Assembly (NCBI GenBank): GCA_030681645.1
Contig: JAUXRX010000010.1
Span: 124,001-188,000 of the forward strand
Source: Archangium sp.
Lineage (GTDB): Bacteria > Myxococcota > Myxococcia > Myxococcales > Myxococcaceae
Length of the DNA stretch: 64,000 nucleotides
Reading direction: 5' to 3'
Shown here: positions 8,112 through 17,217 of the stretch, piece after piece
Layout: each line of letters begins with the position of its first letter
How positions within the stretch are numbered: the stretch's first letter is position 1
Made by a program: the position numbers and the translations under genes
The notes under the pieces: generated by a model
Told to the model about the DNA's origin: nothing
Database searches by the model: none
The model's input: only the letters and a program-made list of their open reading frames with translations

Positions 8112-8594
8112 ATGGACGCCTCGCAGTGGATAGCCGCCTTCCGCATCACACATGAGCAGGCCCGCAGGGGCATCCTCAGCGAGATTGATCAGAAGAAGTA
8201 CCTCGGCATGCGCGATGAGCTGGCCCGGTCGCTGATGAACTCGCAGGGGCTGGTGGCGCCCGAAGGCGTCCCGCCCCGCCGCGCCTTCCGGGTCGCCCAC
8301 GTCTTCCCCATCGAGCTCAACGGGGTCTACAGGACGACCACGCGCGAGATCTCGTGCACGGGCTTCACCGCGCTGGTGGCCGGGTCGTTCAAGGAAAACG
8401 ACCGCGTCACCTTCTCGCTCAACCTCTCGCGCGCGGCCGACCCCCTCACGGGCTTCGCCATCGTCCGCGCGGTGGTGCGCCAGACCATCAACGCGGCCCG
8501 CATCACCTGCAACTTCGACGACCTGGGCGAGGCGCGCACCGCGACGCTCGAGCTGGCGCTGTTCGACGCGGCGCTCTCCCGCTTCGGGACCTGA
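8112..8594 (+). CDS. PilZ domain protein
   Basis: A 160-residue soluble protein with an N-terminal helical segment (residues ~1-55) and a PilZ-type domain. The c-di-GMP-binding features are an RRAFR segment (RxxxR type) near residue 56, followed by a strand and EISCTGFTALVAG, which corresponds to the (D/N)xSxxG loop. Here the loop reads SCTG, so only part of the consensus is kept. PilZ proteins are c-di-GMP receptors controlling motility or exopolysaccharide. The ATG at 8112 fits the domain; the in-frame upstream sequence looks non-coding. It converges on the ureidoglycolate lyase gene with only 3 bp between stops. Confidence 0.8.
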   Translation: MDASQWIAAFRITHEQARRGILSEIDQKKYLGMRDELARSLMNSQGLVAPEGVPPRRAFRVAHVFPIELNGVYRTTTREISCTGFTALVAGSFKENDRVTFSLNLSRAADPLTGFAIVRAVVRQTINAARITCNFDDLGEARTATLELALFDAALSRFGT

Positions 8595-8597
8595 TTC

Positions 8598-9098
8598 CTA
8601 TTCCACGACCCGCACGGCCTGCGAGAGGTCGCGGACCTCGCAGTCGAGCGCGGTGCCGTCTTCCCACGCCAGCATGGCGAACTCGCCCGGCGCATCGAGC
8701 GCCACCATCGGGTGGTGCCAGGTGCCTGGCGCGTACGCCACGCCCTGGCCCGGGACGCAGGTGAAGGCGGCCAGCCGCGCCACGTCGGGCCCGCCGTCCG
8801 GCAACGTGGGCGCGACGCAGACGAGGTACCGGCTGACGATCATCGGCAGGAAGACCTGGGTCGAGCAGGGGTGGCGCTCGAGCAGCCGCACCTCGTGGGG
8901 CAGCGCCCTGGCCACCGAGCGGAACACCGCCAGGTTCGCCTTCGAGTGCGGGCGGGTGCTCAGCAGCTCGGCGCAGAAGTCGAAGCGCACGGCCGTCCCC
9001 TGGTTGGCAGCGGCGCCGGGCTGGAGCCCCGCCGAGACCACCCGGCCGAACGGCGCGAAGGCCCCGGCGGTGAGCGCAACCACTTTTACGTCCGTCAT
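8598..9098 (-). CDS. allA: Ureidoglycolate lyase
   Basis: A 166-residue protein that matches AllA in length (enzymes of this family are about 160 residues) and in sequence pattern. It opens with a segment ending AFAPFGRVVS; an RLLERHPCSTQVFLPM block follows, then GQGVAYAPGTWHHPMVAL, the cupin-like metal- and substrate-binding region. AllA splits ureidoglycolate into glyoxylate and urea in the last step of purine/allantoin breakdown. No other allantoin gene is next to it, so here it stands alone, as it often does in genomes where the pathway is scattered. It is soluble and cytoplasmic. Confidence 0.85.
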   Translation of the reverse strand: MTDVKVVALTAGAFAPFGRVVSAGLQPGAAANQGTAVRFDFCAELLSTRPHSKANLAVFRSVARALPHEVRLLERHPCSTQVFLPMIVSRYLVCVAPTLPDGGPDVARLAAFTCVPGQGVAYAPGTWHHPMVALDAPGEFAMLAWEDGTALDCEVRDLSQAVRVVE

Positions 9099-9127
9099 CG
9101 AATGGAGGCTACGCTCTGGTTCCCCCC

Positions 9128-9526
9128 ATGAACATCGTCGAAGCGCTCTCCCTTCAGTTGAAGCTCCCAGAGAACGCGGCGCGGGGCCTGGCCGGCCAGT
9201 TGTTGGGGCTGATCGAAGACACGGTGCGGGAAAAGGTGAGCTTCGGGGTGGCCTCGCGCATTCGTGACGCGGTGCCCGAGATGATCTCCTGGCAGACGGC
9301 GGCGCCGACGCTGGCGCCCGGCTCGCTGCACATCAACGAGCTGCCCCTGCCCACGCCCGCGGGCGACGCGGCCGAGTTCGACGGGCTGCTGGAGCGCTTC
9401 CGCATTCCTCCCGCTGAGATGGCGCTGGTGGCGTCGCTGGCGCTGCAGTTTCTCTCGTCGCGGCTCGACCCCGCCACGCTCGCGGTGATCGCCCAGGCCG
9501 TGCCCGCGTTGACCCGCCGGCCCTGA
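9128..9526 (+). CDS. Conserved hypothetical protein (DUF2780/VcgC-like?)
   Basis: A 132-residue soluble helical protein. It starts with an amphipathic helix (MNIVEALSLQLKLPENAARG) and ends in another (EMALVASLALQFLSSRLDPA), separated by a Pro/Gly-rich stretch. The pattern recalls small DUF2780/VcgC-type proteins, but I am not sure. It lies 65 bp before the DUF2378 gene on the same strand and diverges from the allA gene with 29 bp between start codons, so the two must share a compact promoter region. Confidence 0.6.
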   Translation: MNIVEALSLQLKLPENAARGLAGQLLGLIEDTVREKVSFGVASRIRDAVPEMISWQTAAPTLAPGSLHINELPLPTPAGDAAEFDGLLERFRIPPAEMALVASLALQFLSSRLDPATLAVIAQAVPALTRRP

Positions 9527-9591
9527 AGGGCCTCTTTGAAGAAGTGTTGCGACGGGAAGCGGTGGCGCGGCCACGCGTTACTGATGCCACC

Positions 9592-10119
9592 ATGCAAGCA
9601 GAGCGCAGAGTGTCGGGGCGGTTCGTGGAGTGGATCTTCGGCAGCGCGAAGGGTGAGGCCGTGGCCCAGGCCCTGCGCGGCGCCGGCCTGGATCTCGACG
9701 CGCTGTCGCCCGACTACCCGGCGGAGCGGCTCCCGCAGTGGCTCTCGATGCTGTCCGAGGTGCGCCACCCGCAGGCCAGCCGGGCCGAGGCGCTGCGCCG
9801 CATGGGCTTCGAGGCGGCGCTTCGGGGCAGCGGGGGGAAGACGCTCGACGAGGTGATGTCGGCGCTGCCCGCCAACACCGAGCGCATCGGCAACTTCTTC
9901 GACGTGTCGGTGCGCGAGCACGGACCGCACCGCTACGTGGCGCACTTCGACGACACCGCCTTCGTGCCCACCTTCTTCCTCGGGGTGCTGCAGGGGGTGA
10001 CGTCCACCTCCAGCACCCGGCCGGCCGAGGTGACGTGGTCGCCCGAGGGGCTGTCGGGCGCGCGCTACGACGTGACCGTGACTCCCTCTCCCTGCGAAGC
10101 GGGGAGAGGGCCGGGGTGA
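9592..10119 (+). CDS. DUF2378 (TIGR02265) family protein with repeat-derived C-terminus
   Basis: A 175-residue member of the myxobacterial paralogue family TIGR02265/DUF2378. Family features are VSGRFVEWIF near the N-terminus, ALRGAGLDLDALSPDYPAER, and EALRRMGFEAALRG in the middle. The function of the family is unknown. The last ~11 residues (PSPCEAGRGPG) and the stop codon come from a dispersed family B repeat rather than family sequence. The repeat has therefore either replaced the original C-terminus or been inserted near the natural end. The ATG at 9592 was chosen; upstream in-frame sequence has no family similarity. Confidence 0.8.
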   Translation: MQAERRVSGRFVEWIFGSAKGEAVAQALRGAGLDLDALSPDYPAERLPQWLSMLSEVRHPQASRAEALRRMGFEAALRGSGGKTLDEVMSALPANTERIGNFFDVSVREHGPHRYVAHFDDTAFVPTFFLGVLQGVTSTSSTRPAEVTWSPEGLSGARYDVTVTPSPCEAGRGPG

Positions 10120-10125
10120 GGGGGC
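10083..10125. repeat. Dispersed repeat family B, copy 2 (enters a coding region)
   Basis: Reads CCCTCTCCCTGCGAAGCGGG then GAGAGGGCCGGGGTGAGGG. The TGA in GGGGTGAGG is the stop codon of the DUF2378 gene. It is nearly identical, in opposite orientation, to the copy at 5611-5655. Confidence 0.85.
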
Positions 10126-10193
10126 CGTTGCCGTAGTAGCCTCTGAGGCAACGGCGGCAGTCAGCTTCACGTGGGGCCTCCGTCACCGGAGGC

Positions 10194-11252
10194 ATGATGT
10201 CCAACCTGGTCATGCTCGATGGGCGCGAAGGTGAAGGCGGCGGCCAGGTGCTGCGGTCTGCGCTCACGCTATCGCTCATCACCGGCAAGCCGTTCCGCCT
10301 CGAGCACGTGCGCGCGCGGCGCAAGCCGCCCGGGCTCAAGGCCCAGCACCTCACCTGCGTCACCGGCGCAGCGGCCATCTGCGCGGCCCGGGTGGAAGGC
10401 GCGGAGCTGGGCAGCAACACCGTCGAGTTTCACCCCGGCGCGGTGTCCACCGAGCCGCGTTCGCTCGACGTGGGCACCGCGGGCAGCACCCCGCTGCTGC
10501 TGCAGTGCCTGTTCTATCCCCTCGCGTTGGCAGGGGGCGCCCACCTCACCCTGCGCGGCGGCACACACGTCACCTTCAGCCCGTCGTTCGATTACCTGGC
10601 GCGGGTGTGGCTGCCGATGGTGCGCTGCTACGGCCTCGACGCGACTCTGCACCTCGACGCGGCCGGGTTCTTCCCGCAGGGCGGCGGCTCGGTTCGCGCC
10701 GAGATTCAGCCCGCGCGGCGAGACGGTACAGAGGCGCTCGAGTTCGCGGCGGTGGAGCGGCTCACCCGGGTGGAGGTGCTCTCGACGGTGGGCGGCCTGC
10801 CCCTCGAGATCGCGCGGCGCCAGAACGACGCGGCGTCCGAGCGGCTGGGGCGCGAGCGGCTGCGGGTGGAGACCGAGGTGGTGGCGCCGAAGGTGAAGCA
10901 GTCGAAGGGCTCGGCGACGCTGGTGTGGGCGCAGCTCGAGAGCGGGCTCGTCGCCGGCGAGAGCTGGCTGGGCGATCGCGGGGTGAGCGCGGAAGAGGTG
11001 GGGCGGGTGGCGGCGGAGCACTTCCTCGAGTTCGTCGAGTCAGGCGGGAGCTTCGATACCCACCTCGGCGACCAGGTGCTGTTGCCGGCGGCCCTGGCGG
11101 CCGCGGGGTACCTGGGCCCGGCGCGCGCCACGCGCTTCACCGCGGCCGAGGTGACCGAGCACCTCACCACGCACGTGCAGGTGCTGAAGTCGTTCCTCGA
11201 GCTCGAGGTGAACATCGTGGGCCGCGAGGTCGAGGTGCGCCCTCTGACTTGA
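10194..11252 (+). CDS. rtcA: RNA 3'-terminal phosphate cyclase
   Basis: A 352-residue RtcA. It uses ATP to convert an RNA 3'-phosphate to a 2',3'-cyclic phosphate through an enzyme-AMP intermediate. The N-terminal signature DGREGEGGGQVLRSALTLSL and the GTAGSTPLLLQCL segment are characteristic. The histidine in FDTHLGDQVLLPAAL corresponds to the adenylated active-site His near residue 309 of the E. coli enzyme. GGAGG is immediately upstream, giving a choice between the tandem ATGs at 10194 and 10197. The partners usually seen with it (RtcB ligase, RtcR regulator) are not in this window. Confidence 0.93.
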   Translation: MMSNLVMLDGREGEGGGQVLRSALTLSLITGKPFRLEHVRARRKPPGLKAQHLTCVTGAAAICAARVEGAELGSNTVEFHPGAVSTEPRSLDVGTAGSTPLLLQCLFYPLALAGGAHLTLRGGTHVTFSPSFDYLARVWLPMVRCYGLDATLHLDAAGFFPQGGGSVRAEIQPARRDGTEALEFAAVERLTRVEVLSTVGGLPLEIARRQNDAASERLGRERLRVETEVVAPKVKQSKGSATLVWAQLESGLVAGESWLGDRGVSAEEVGRVAAEHFLEFVESGGSFDTHLGDQVLLPAALAAAGYLGPARATRFTAAEVTEHLTTHVQVLKSFLELEVNIVGREVEVRPLT

Positions 11253-11270
11253 GCGCGTGGAGCTGCCCAG

Positions 11271-11297
11271 GCCGTTCACCCCGAGCGGAGAGGGGCC
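11271..11297. repeat. Dispersed repeat family A, after rtcA
   Basis: CCGTTCACCCCGAGCGGAG followed by AGGGGCCC, 20 bp after the rtcA stop codon. It matches the copies at 4515, 35382 and 37926. Confidence 0.75.
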
Positions 11298-11428
11298 CTA
11301 CTTCACTCACCCGGAATGAGGCTCAACGGGAGGAAGAGGACGACCGGCTGGGGGCGATCTCCGAGTAGGGATGCAGTCGCTGCGCGAAGTACGAGCTGAT
11401 CAACGGCTACAAGATCGAGCTGCTCGGC

Positions 11429-12361
11429 TCATGGTTCCTGCGTCACGGTGAGGGTGTACGGCTGCGTGAAGTGGGGAGGCAGATCGCTCACGAGCATCGC
11501 GGCGTCGCTGGCCGCACCCAGGTTCCACACGCGCACGTCGTAATCCCCGGTGGTCGAGATGGCGCTGGTCGAGAGCAACGAGATGTCCTGGCCGGGGCTG
11601 GTCTGGCCTTTCTCGTCGGTCGCGCTGCTGCATGCCGCGCAGAAGAAGCTCACGGTCGGCGTGACGCTGAGGGGAACGTTGGTGAGCGCCAGACGGACAC
11701 GCTGCCCCGCGGTGAGTCGAACGCGGTACCAGTCCGCGCTGCGGTACTCGAGTTGCGCCAGGTTGCTGTCCAACCGCCCTCCCACCAACAGGGCCTGGAT
11801 GGGTGCCCCCACCGAGATGGGTCGCGCGTCCTGCCTCGAGTCGTTTGGCTCCCAGGCATCGGTGATGGGCGTCCACGTGACCGAGGCGGTGTAGGACGCC
11901 GCGGAGACCCCGGCGTCGCCCGAGAAGCGGCTCACGTGGAGGTTCCACGTCACCCCCGGGCGACTCGCCCAGAAGAGCCTGACCGGGTTGTTGCCGTCAC
12001 CTCTGGCGATCTCACCCTGATCCGGCTCGCGCACCGAAGCATACAGACCTCGCTCGAGCTGGCTCGGAGTCGTGAGCGTCGCCACGAAGTAGCCACCCGC
12101 GGCCGTGTTGCCGGCCGTGACCGAGAAGAGATCGTCGTCTCCTTCGCTCAGGCAAGGCGTCACAGGGACACCAAAGGTGAGCCGATGGGCGCGCGCGGCG
12201 CTGTCGTTGGGCTCCGTCGGGTCGGTGGTACACGTGGCCTCTGCTCCCGCGTCGGTGTTCGACTGGCCGGCGTCACCGCCTCCATCTGGGTCTCCGATGA
12301 CCACGGTGGGATCACAGCCTGCGAGCACCAGCACCACTGCGACCATTGTGATCCGAAACAC
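11429..12361 (-). CDS. Lipoprotein with two PPC-like domains
   Basis: A 310-residue exported lipoprotein. I chose the GTG at 12361 because CAGGAG lies five bases upstream; the signal peptide then ends in LAGC, with the lipidated cysteine at about residue 16. After a short Asp/Gly-rich linker come two related beta-sandwich domains. Each opens with an EPNDS signature (TTDPTEPNDSAARAHRL and ITDAWEPNDSRQDARPI) followed by 'D...Y/F' strands, as in the bacterial pre-peptidase C-terminal (PPC) fold. PPC domains are usually appended to secreted enzymes; here no catalytic domain is present. It lies downstream of the dikinase-like lipoprotein on the same strand. Confidence 0.83.
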   Translation of the reverse strand: MFRITMVAVVLVLAGCDPTVVIGDPDGGGDAGQSNTDAGAEATCTTDPTEPNDSAARAHRLTFGVPVTPCLSEGDDDLFSVTAGNTAAGGYFVATLTTPSQLERGLYASVREPDQGEIARGDGNNPVRLFWASRPGVTWNLHVSRFSGDAGVSAASYTASVTWTPITDAWEPNDSRQDARPISVGAPIQALLVGGRLDSNLAQLEYRSADWYRVRLTAGQRVRLALTNVPLSVTPTVSFFCAACSSATDEKGQTSPGQDISLLSTSAISTTGDYDVRVWNLGAASDAAMLVSDLPPHFTQPYTLTVTQEP

Positions 12362-12567
12362 GGTGACTCCTGGGGAAGGCGACGTTCGCCGGTACTTGTG
12401 GGGTGCCGCCGATTCCGTCAAGGCCCCGGTGAAATATCCGGCAGGCGACCCAGGTGGGGCTTCGACTCGCGCTGTTCACGTGGTTGCTGGGGTCGATCGT
12501 CGCGCGGCTGGGCAACGATCCCTTCGTGGACGACGGCGAGGCGTTGGCGACAGCGCAACCGTCGTCT

Positions 12568-15321
12568 TCAGAGCAGGCTGAGCAGGAACTCCGCGGGCGT
12601 GCTGTGCAGCACCTGCACCGTGCACTGAAGCTCGCTGCCCTCGACGGTCGCGGCCCCGGTGAGCACGAAGCGGCTCTCGCGCAGCTGCACCGCGGTCAGC
12701 TTGCCCCCGGCCGGAAGGCTCCCCGCGAAGCTCCAGCGCGCGGGCAGCTCGAGGTGCTGCACCGACGACAGCCCGAGGTGATCGACCTCGACCACCTCGT
12801 CCTGCGCCACGTTCAGCTCGGGCACGGCCGCCTTGAACCTGACCGACAGCGACGCCGTGAACGGCTCGCTCGCGTGACCGAGGTCCGGCGTGGCCGCGGG
12901 GTTGGTGAGCAGCTCGACCAGGGTGGCGGTGAAGCTCGGCGACTCGCAGATGCGGCGCTCCACCCGGCGCGCGCGGCGCAGCAGGTCTCTGGGGAGCGGC
13001 AGCGCCAGCACCTCGGCCGACAGCCCGCGCAGCCCCGGCTCCAGCGGGCGCGCCTGCTTGAGCACGATGCGCGGCGGCAGGCTGCCCACCTTCAGCGCCG
13101 GCCACCCCGCCGCCACCTGGCGGAACTCGAAGTCGAGCACGAGGGTGGTCGCCTGCTGCGCCGGCGCGCGGGTCACGTTCTCGCTGGCCAGCCACCGCGC
13201 CGCCACCGCGCGCGCCTTCGTGAAGGTGTCGAGCAGCTGCTCATCGGTGAGCAACAGCGTGCCCGCGGGCACCACCGTCGACGCGCGGAGCCGCTCGATG
13301 GTGGGCGTCCCCGTGGCGGTGGCGAGCGAGACGCGATCCACCTCGGGCAGCTGCGTCGAGGTGGGGTTGGTGACGCTCAGCGCGCCCGCCTGCACGTTGA
13401 GCTCGAGCACCCCGCGCTCGCCCTGCAGGGTGAACAGGAACACCCCGTTGCTCGCCTCATGCGGGTCGTCGAAGTTCGCGTGCACCACCACCGCCATGTT
13501 CCCGGACAGGTGGTCGACGCGCTCGAAGGCGCGCTCCTCGAACGCCTCGAAGCTCCAGTACGAGGCCCAGGTCTTCTTGAGCGCCCATTCCACGGTCTTG
13601 CCGCGATCGCCCGAGCCAGGCTGCGCCGCGGCGTCGAGGTAGCCCGTGTTCGAGTCGTACAGCCCGGCGCCGTTGAACCCCTCGACGTCTTCCGCCGTGC
13701 TCGACGAACGGAAGCGCAGGCCCTGGGTCACGGCGTAGTGGCCGAAGCGGGTCTGCAGCGCAGTGGTGAGCGTGGCCAGCGTAGCGGGCGCGAGGGGCGC
13801 CGCCCGAAGCTCGTCCTTGAGGCCGCCCGCGCGGGCGAGCTCGCCCAGCACGTCGCCCGGCCCGTGCGTGTTGAGGAAATCGACGAGGAACTGCTCGTCG
13901 GCCGGGTGCGAGGTGCGGAAGCGCGCCTCACCCTCGAGCGCGAGGTACCGCACCCGCGCGTCGATGCCGAAGTCGTACGCGGCCAGCATCGCTTCGATGC
14001 GCGCGCGGAAGGGCGCCAGGTGCTCGGCATACGAGCGAATGGTGATGGCCTCGAGCTGATCAGGCGTCGAGTCGGGCACCGCGTCGAGCAGCGCCAGGTA
14101 GCCGGTGGCCTTGCCGCCGATCGACGGGCGCAGGGTGGGCACGTCGGCCAGCCGCAGGGTGCGCAGGTCGTGGGAATACGGCAGCGCGCTCACGTCGACC
14201 TGCTGCACGGCGATCGCGTCCTTGCGCTGCAGCTGCAGCCACAGAGAGAGGTTCGCCTCGCTGATGGGCTTGATCACCAACTTGTCGGGCGCGCTGGCCT
14301 GCAGCACCACCGGCACGCGCAGCCGCGCCAGGTCCTCGAGCTCCTGGTTCTCGATCAACCCGCCCAGGTACACGTTGGGGATGCCGCGGTTCTTCGCCAG
14401 CAGGTTGAAGTGCGCCAGCGGCGTCTGCGGCACCGCGGTCACCACCCCGGCCGCGGGCGGGAGAAAGTCGGGCACGTCCTCCAGCAGGAGGATGTCGTTG
14501 GGGTTGGTGCCCTCGAAGCTCTCCCCCGAGCGGATGAGGCGCAGCCGGCCGGCGGTGAGGCCGCCGTTGTAGACCTCGAGCTCGCCGGACACCGCCAGGT
14601 CCTTCAAGCGGAGGATGCGATCGTGGAAACGCAGCTGCTGCGCTTCCATGTCCTTCGCGAGCGCTTCCTGCTGCGGCGAGCGCACCACCCAGAACACCTG
14701 CCCCGACAGCTCCTTCGGCACCGTCGCGTCGAGGCGCTCGAAGAAGGTGGTCAGCTCGGCGTGGGTGAGGTTGTCCTGGAACTCGAGCTGGAACGCCCAG
14801 CGCTCGGGCCGGGTGCCGCGCGCGGTCACGTGCACCAGCGTGCCCAGGCCGAAGGCGCGGGGCCGCACGTCGAGCGAGAGCGTGTAGAACCGGGGGCTGT
14901 AGAGCCGACCGTCGTCGACCCAGGTGAGGTCGAGCGGCAGCACCACCTGCGCCTTCGCCCAGGTGTAGATGTCGGCGACGGTGGCGAACTGCAGGCCGTC
15001 GACCGGGGCGATGCCTTCGCGACCCGGCACGTGCGCCCCGTTGAGCAGCCGGAACCAGTACCACTCGTCATGCAGCGTGAAGAAGCGGCTGTCCATGAAG
15101 CGGATGGCGGGCGCCGTGCCGAAGCTGGTGACGATGAACTTCAGCTCGAAGCGCCCGTTCGCGCCCACCGCCAACCCCTCGTAGTCGGCCTGGGTGGCCA
15201 GCGAGGGCACCGTGTGGTCGGCGAAGTCGTCCGGCTTCGGGTCGCAAGCGGCACAGATGATCAGCAGCGGGAACGCGAGGCGGCGCATGGCGGTCATGCA
15301 GTCTCGCAACTTTGACACCAC
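12568..15321 (-). CDS. Pyruvate phosphate dikinase-like (PEP/pyruvate-binding) putative lipoprotein
   Basis: A 917-residue protein with a dikinase architecture and an apparent export signal. The GTG at 15321 follows AAGGAG by five bases; the N-terminus ([15 protein letters not shown]) looks like a signal peptide with the lipidated Cys at residue 26. Residues ~290-320 ([19 protein letters not shown]) resemble the phosphohistidine swivel domain, with His304 as the candidate phospho-acceptor. Residues ~398-830 resemble the ATP-grasp PPDK N-terminal domain: [14 protein letters not shown] (GGK loop), [18 protein letters not shown] (the SSxxxED motif), [11 protein letters not shown] and [12 protein letters not shown]. 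The swivel-before-ATP-grasp order is that of glucan water dikinases rather than PEP synthase. I cannot explain an ATP-using dikinase outside the cytoplasm; it may bind rather than catalyse, or the signal may be misread. Confidence 0.82.
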   Translation of the reverse strand: MVSKLRDCMTAMRRLAFPLLIICAACDPKPDDFADHTVPSLATQADYEGLAVGANGRFELKFIVTSFGTAPAIRFMDSRFFTLHDEWYWFRLLNGAHVPGREGIAPVDGLQFATVADIYTWAKAQVVLPLDLTWVDDGRLYSPRFYTLSLDVRPRAFGLGTLVHVTARGTRPERWAFQLEFQDNLTHAELTTFFERLDATVPKELSGQVFWVVRSPQQEALAKDMEAQQLRFHDRILRLKDLAVSGELEVYNGGLTAGRLRLIRSGESFEGTNPNDILLLEDVPDFLPPAAGVVTAVPQTPLAHFNLLAKNRGIPNVYLGGLIENQELEDLARLRVPVVLQASAPDKLVIKPISEANLSLWLQLQRKDAIAVQQVDVSALPYSHDLRTLRLADVPTLRPSIGGKATGYLALLDAVPDSTPDQLEAITIRSYAEHLAPFRARIEAMLAAYDFGIDARVRYLALEGEARFRTSHPADEQFLVDFLNTHGPGDVLGELARAGGLKDELRAAPLAPATLATLTTALQTRFGHYAVTQGLRFRSSSTAEDVEGFNGAGLYDSNTGYLDAAAQPGSGDRGKTVEWALKKTWASYWSFEAFEERAFERVDHLSGNMAVVVHANFDDPHEASNGVFLFTLQGERGVLELNVQAGALSVTNPTSTQLPEVDRVSLATATGTPTIERLRASTVVPAGTLLLTDEQLLDTFTKARAVAARWLASENVTRAPAQQATTLVLDFEFRQVAAGWPALKVGSLPPRIVLKQARPLEPGLRGLSAEVLALPLPRDLLRRARRVERRICESPSFTATLVELLTNPAATPDLGHASEPFTASLSVRFKAAVPELNVAQDEVVEVDHLGLSSVQHLELPARWSFAGSLPAGGKLTAVQLRESRFVLTGAATVEGSELQCTVQVLHSTPAEFLLSLL

Positions 15322-15463
15322 CCCGTCTCCTTCTGGAGTCAGGCACTTGGGGCCTGCGCCACCTCAGAAAACCGTGATCGAACCGCTGATCCGTCAAGTG
15401 GAGGGTCGCCTGCGCCCCGGGCGGTGTCTGGCCGTCGGGAAGGCGGCCCGCTATGACAAACAC

Positions 15464-17131
15464 ATGGCAGGCGCGTGGGTGGGGAAGGTCACCGATGGGT
15501 TGATGCCGGACGTCAGCGATCCGGAACTCCGCGCGCGCGCCCGCTTCGCCATCCAGAGCTGGATGATCGCCTGGCCGATGGCCGTGGTGTGGACGGTCAT
15601 CTACTTCTTCATGGAGATCTGGGGGCAGTTCGTCCTCAACGGCCTGATGGTGGTGATGGGCCCCATCACCATCTGGGGCCTGCGCCGGACGCGGAAGCTG
15701 ACCCCGTGGGTGCAGCTCACGCTGGGGGCCGCGCTGCTGCTGTACGGGCCGGGCGTGCTCACCCAGACGCCCATCGACGAGACCGGGCTCTTCTACTCGG
15801 TGATCGTCCCGCTCGTGGCCGGGTTCACCCTGGGGGGCTGGAGCGCCGCGCGGTGGGCCGTGTTGACGGCGGTGGTGTCGGTGGTGGCGCTGCATCTCGG
15901 GCACGCCGGCTTCACCCTGGACGCGCACGATCCGTCGCCGCTGCTGAGCAAGTCGCTCAACATCATCACCGCGCTGGCGATGGCCGCGCTCTTCGCCGGC
16001 CGCTTCTACGTGGTGCGCAAGGAGATGCTGGAGAAGGCCGAGGCCGCCAACCACGCCAAGAGCCTCTTCCTCGCGTCGATCAGCCACGAGATCCGCACGC
16101 CGATGAACGGGGTGCTGGGCATGACCGAGCTGATGTTGCTCGACGCGAAGGACCCCCAGACCCGCGAGCAGCTCGAGGTGATCCAACGCAGCGGCCGGCT
16201 GCTGGTGGCGCTGATCGACGACCTGCTCGACGTGACCAAGCTCGAGGCCCAGCGGCTGCACCTCGAGCAGGCCGACTTCGAGCTCGCGCCGCTGGTGCGC
16301 GACGTCGAGCGCCTCTTCGCCCCCCGCGCGAAGGAGACCGGCGTCACCTTCGAGGTCGCGCTCGCCGAAGACACCCCGGCCACGCTCCGAGGCGACGCGC
16401 TGCGCTTGCGCCAGGTGCTGCTCAACCTGGTGAGCAACGCCCTCAAGTTCACCGAGGCAGGCCGGGTGACGCTCAAGGTGAAGCGCGCCGACGGGCGGCT
16501 CTCGTTCAGCGTCCAAGACACCGGCATCGGCATCGCCCCCGAGGTGATGGCAAGGCTCTTCACCGTGTTCGAGCAGGCCGACGCCTCGACCACCCGGCGC
16601 TTCGGAGGCACGGGCCTGGGCCTCGCGCTCGCCCGGCAGCTCGTGGCGCTGATGGGCGGACAGCTCCAGGTGGAATCGACCGAAGGCCGGGGCTCGCGCT
16701 TCCACTTCACCCTCCCGCTGCCCGAAGAGGCGAAGGCCGAGCCGGCCACGCCCGCCGCGCCCGAGCGCGCCGCGCCGCGCGTGCTGGTGGTGGACGACAA
16801 CCCCATCAACCTGCGCGTGGCCACCAGCCTGGTGCGCAAGGCCGGCTACGAAGCCGACGCGGTGAGCACCGGGGGCGAGGCGTTGTCTGCGGCGCGAGCC
16901 ACCACCTACGTGGCGGTGCTGATGGACTGCCACATGCCCGAGATGGACGGCTTCGAGACCACCGAGCGCATTCGCGCCCTGCCCGCCCCCTACGGCGGCG
17001 TGCCCATCATCGCCTTGACCGCGTCGACCAGCGAGGAGGACCTGGTGGCCGCCATCCGCTCGGGGATGAACGAGGTGCTGGCCAAGCCGGTGTCACTCGA
17101 GACTCTCCAGCGGGTGCTGCCCCGCGGCTGA
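15464..17131 (+). CDS. Membrane hybrid histidine kinase with C-terminal receiver
   Basis: A 555-residue sensor kinase. Residues ~30-185 contain five or six hydrophobic segments that form the membrane sensor. The HisKA dimerisation domain follows, with phospho-acceptor His208 in [17 protein letters not shown]. The ATP-binding domain has the N box ([13 protein letters not shown]), DTGIGI and [10 protein letters not shown] receiver domain begins at [13 protein letters not shown]; its phospho-acceptor Asp is in [12 protein letters not shown], and the conserved Lys is in VLAKPVSL. This is the barrier-type internal phosphorelay architecture. No output regulator is adjacent. The ATG at 15464 was chosen because the upstream in-frame region has no kinase-like sequence. 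Confidence 0.9.
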   Translation: MAGAWVGKVTDGLMPDVSDPELRARARFAIQSWMIAWPMAVVWTVIYFFMEIWGQFVLNGLMVVMGPITIWGLRRTRKLTPWVQLTLGAALLLYGPGVLTQTPIDETGLFYSVIVPLVAGFTLGGWSAARWAVLTAVVSVVALHLGHAGFTLDAHDPSPLLSKSLNIITALAMAALFAGRFYVVRKEMLEKAEAANHAKSLFLASISHEIRTPMNGVLGMTELMLLDAKDPQTREQLEVIQRSGRLLVALIDDLLDVTKLEAQRLHLEQADFELAPLVRDVERLFAPRAKETGVTFEVALAEDTPATLRGDALRLRQVLLNLVSNALKFTEAGRVTLKVKRADGRLSFSVQDTGIGIAPEVMARLFTVFEQADASTTRRFGGTGLGLALARQLVALMGGQLQVESTEGRGSRFHFTLPLPEEAKAEPATPAAPERAAPRVLVVDDNPINLRVATSLVRKAGYEADAVSTGGEALSAARATTYVAVLMDCHMPEMDGFETTERIRALPAPYGGVPIIALTASTSEEDLVAAIRSGMNEVLAKPVSLETLQRVLPRG

Positions 17132-17217
17132 CTTCGCGTCCTTCCCCCCCAGCGCGAGGCCGCTTCCGCTCGGGGTGAGGGGGGACTTGCGGTAGTTTGG
17201 CGCCCCGCACCTCGACG

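Noticed and set aside
12454..12580. Plus-strand start GTG followed by LRLALFTWLLGSIVARLGND, looking like a small membrane or exported protein
   Set aside because: No ribosome binding site, and the frame runs on without a stop into the antisense strand of the dikinase-like gene. It could be a fragment but is not supported as a gene.
15068..16933. Long open frame opposite the hybrid histidine kinase gene
   Set aside because: Composition is His/Arg/Gln/Val-rich, the mirror of high-GC coding sequence. It is an antisense shadow.
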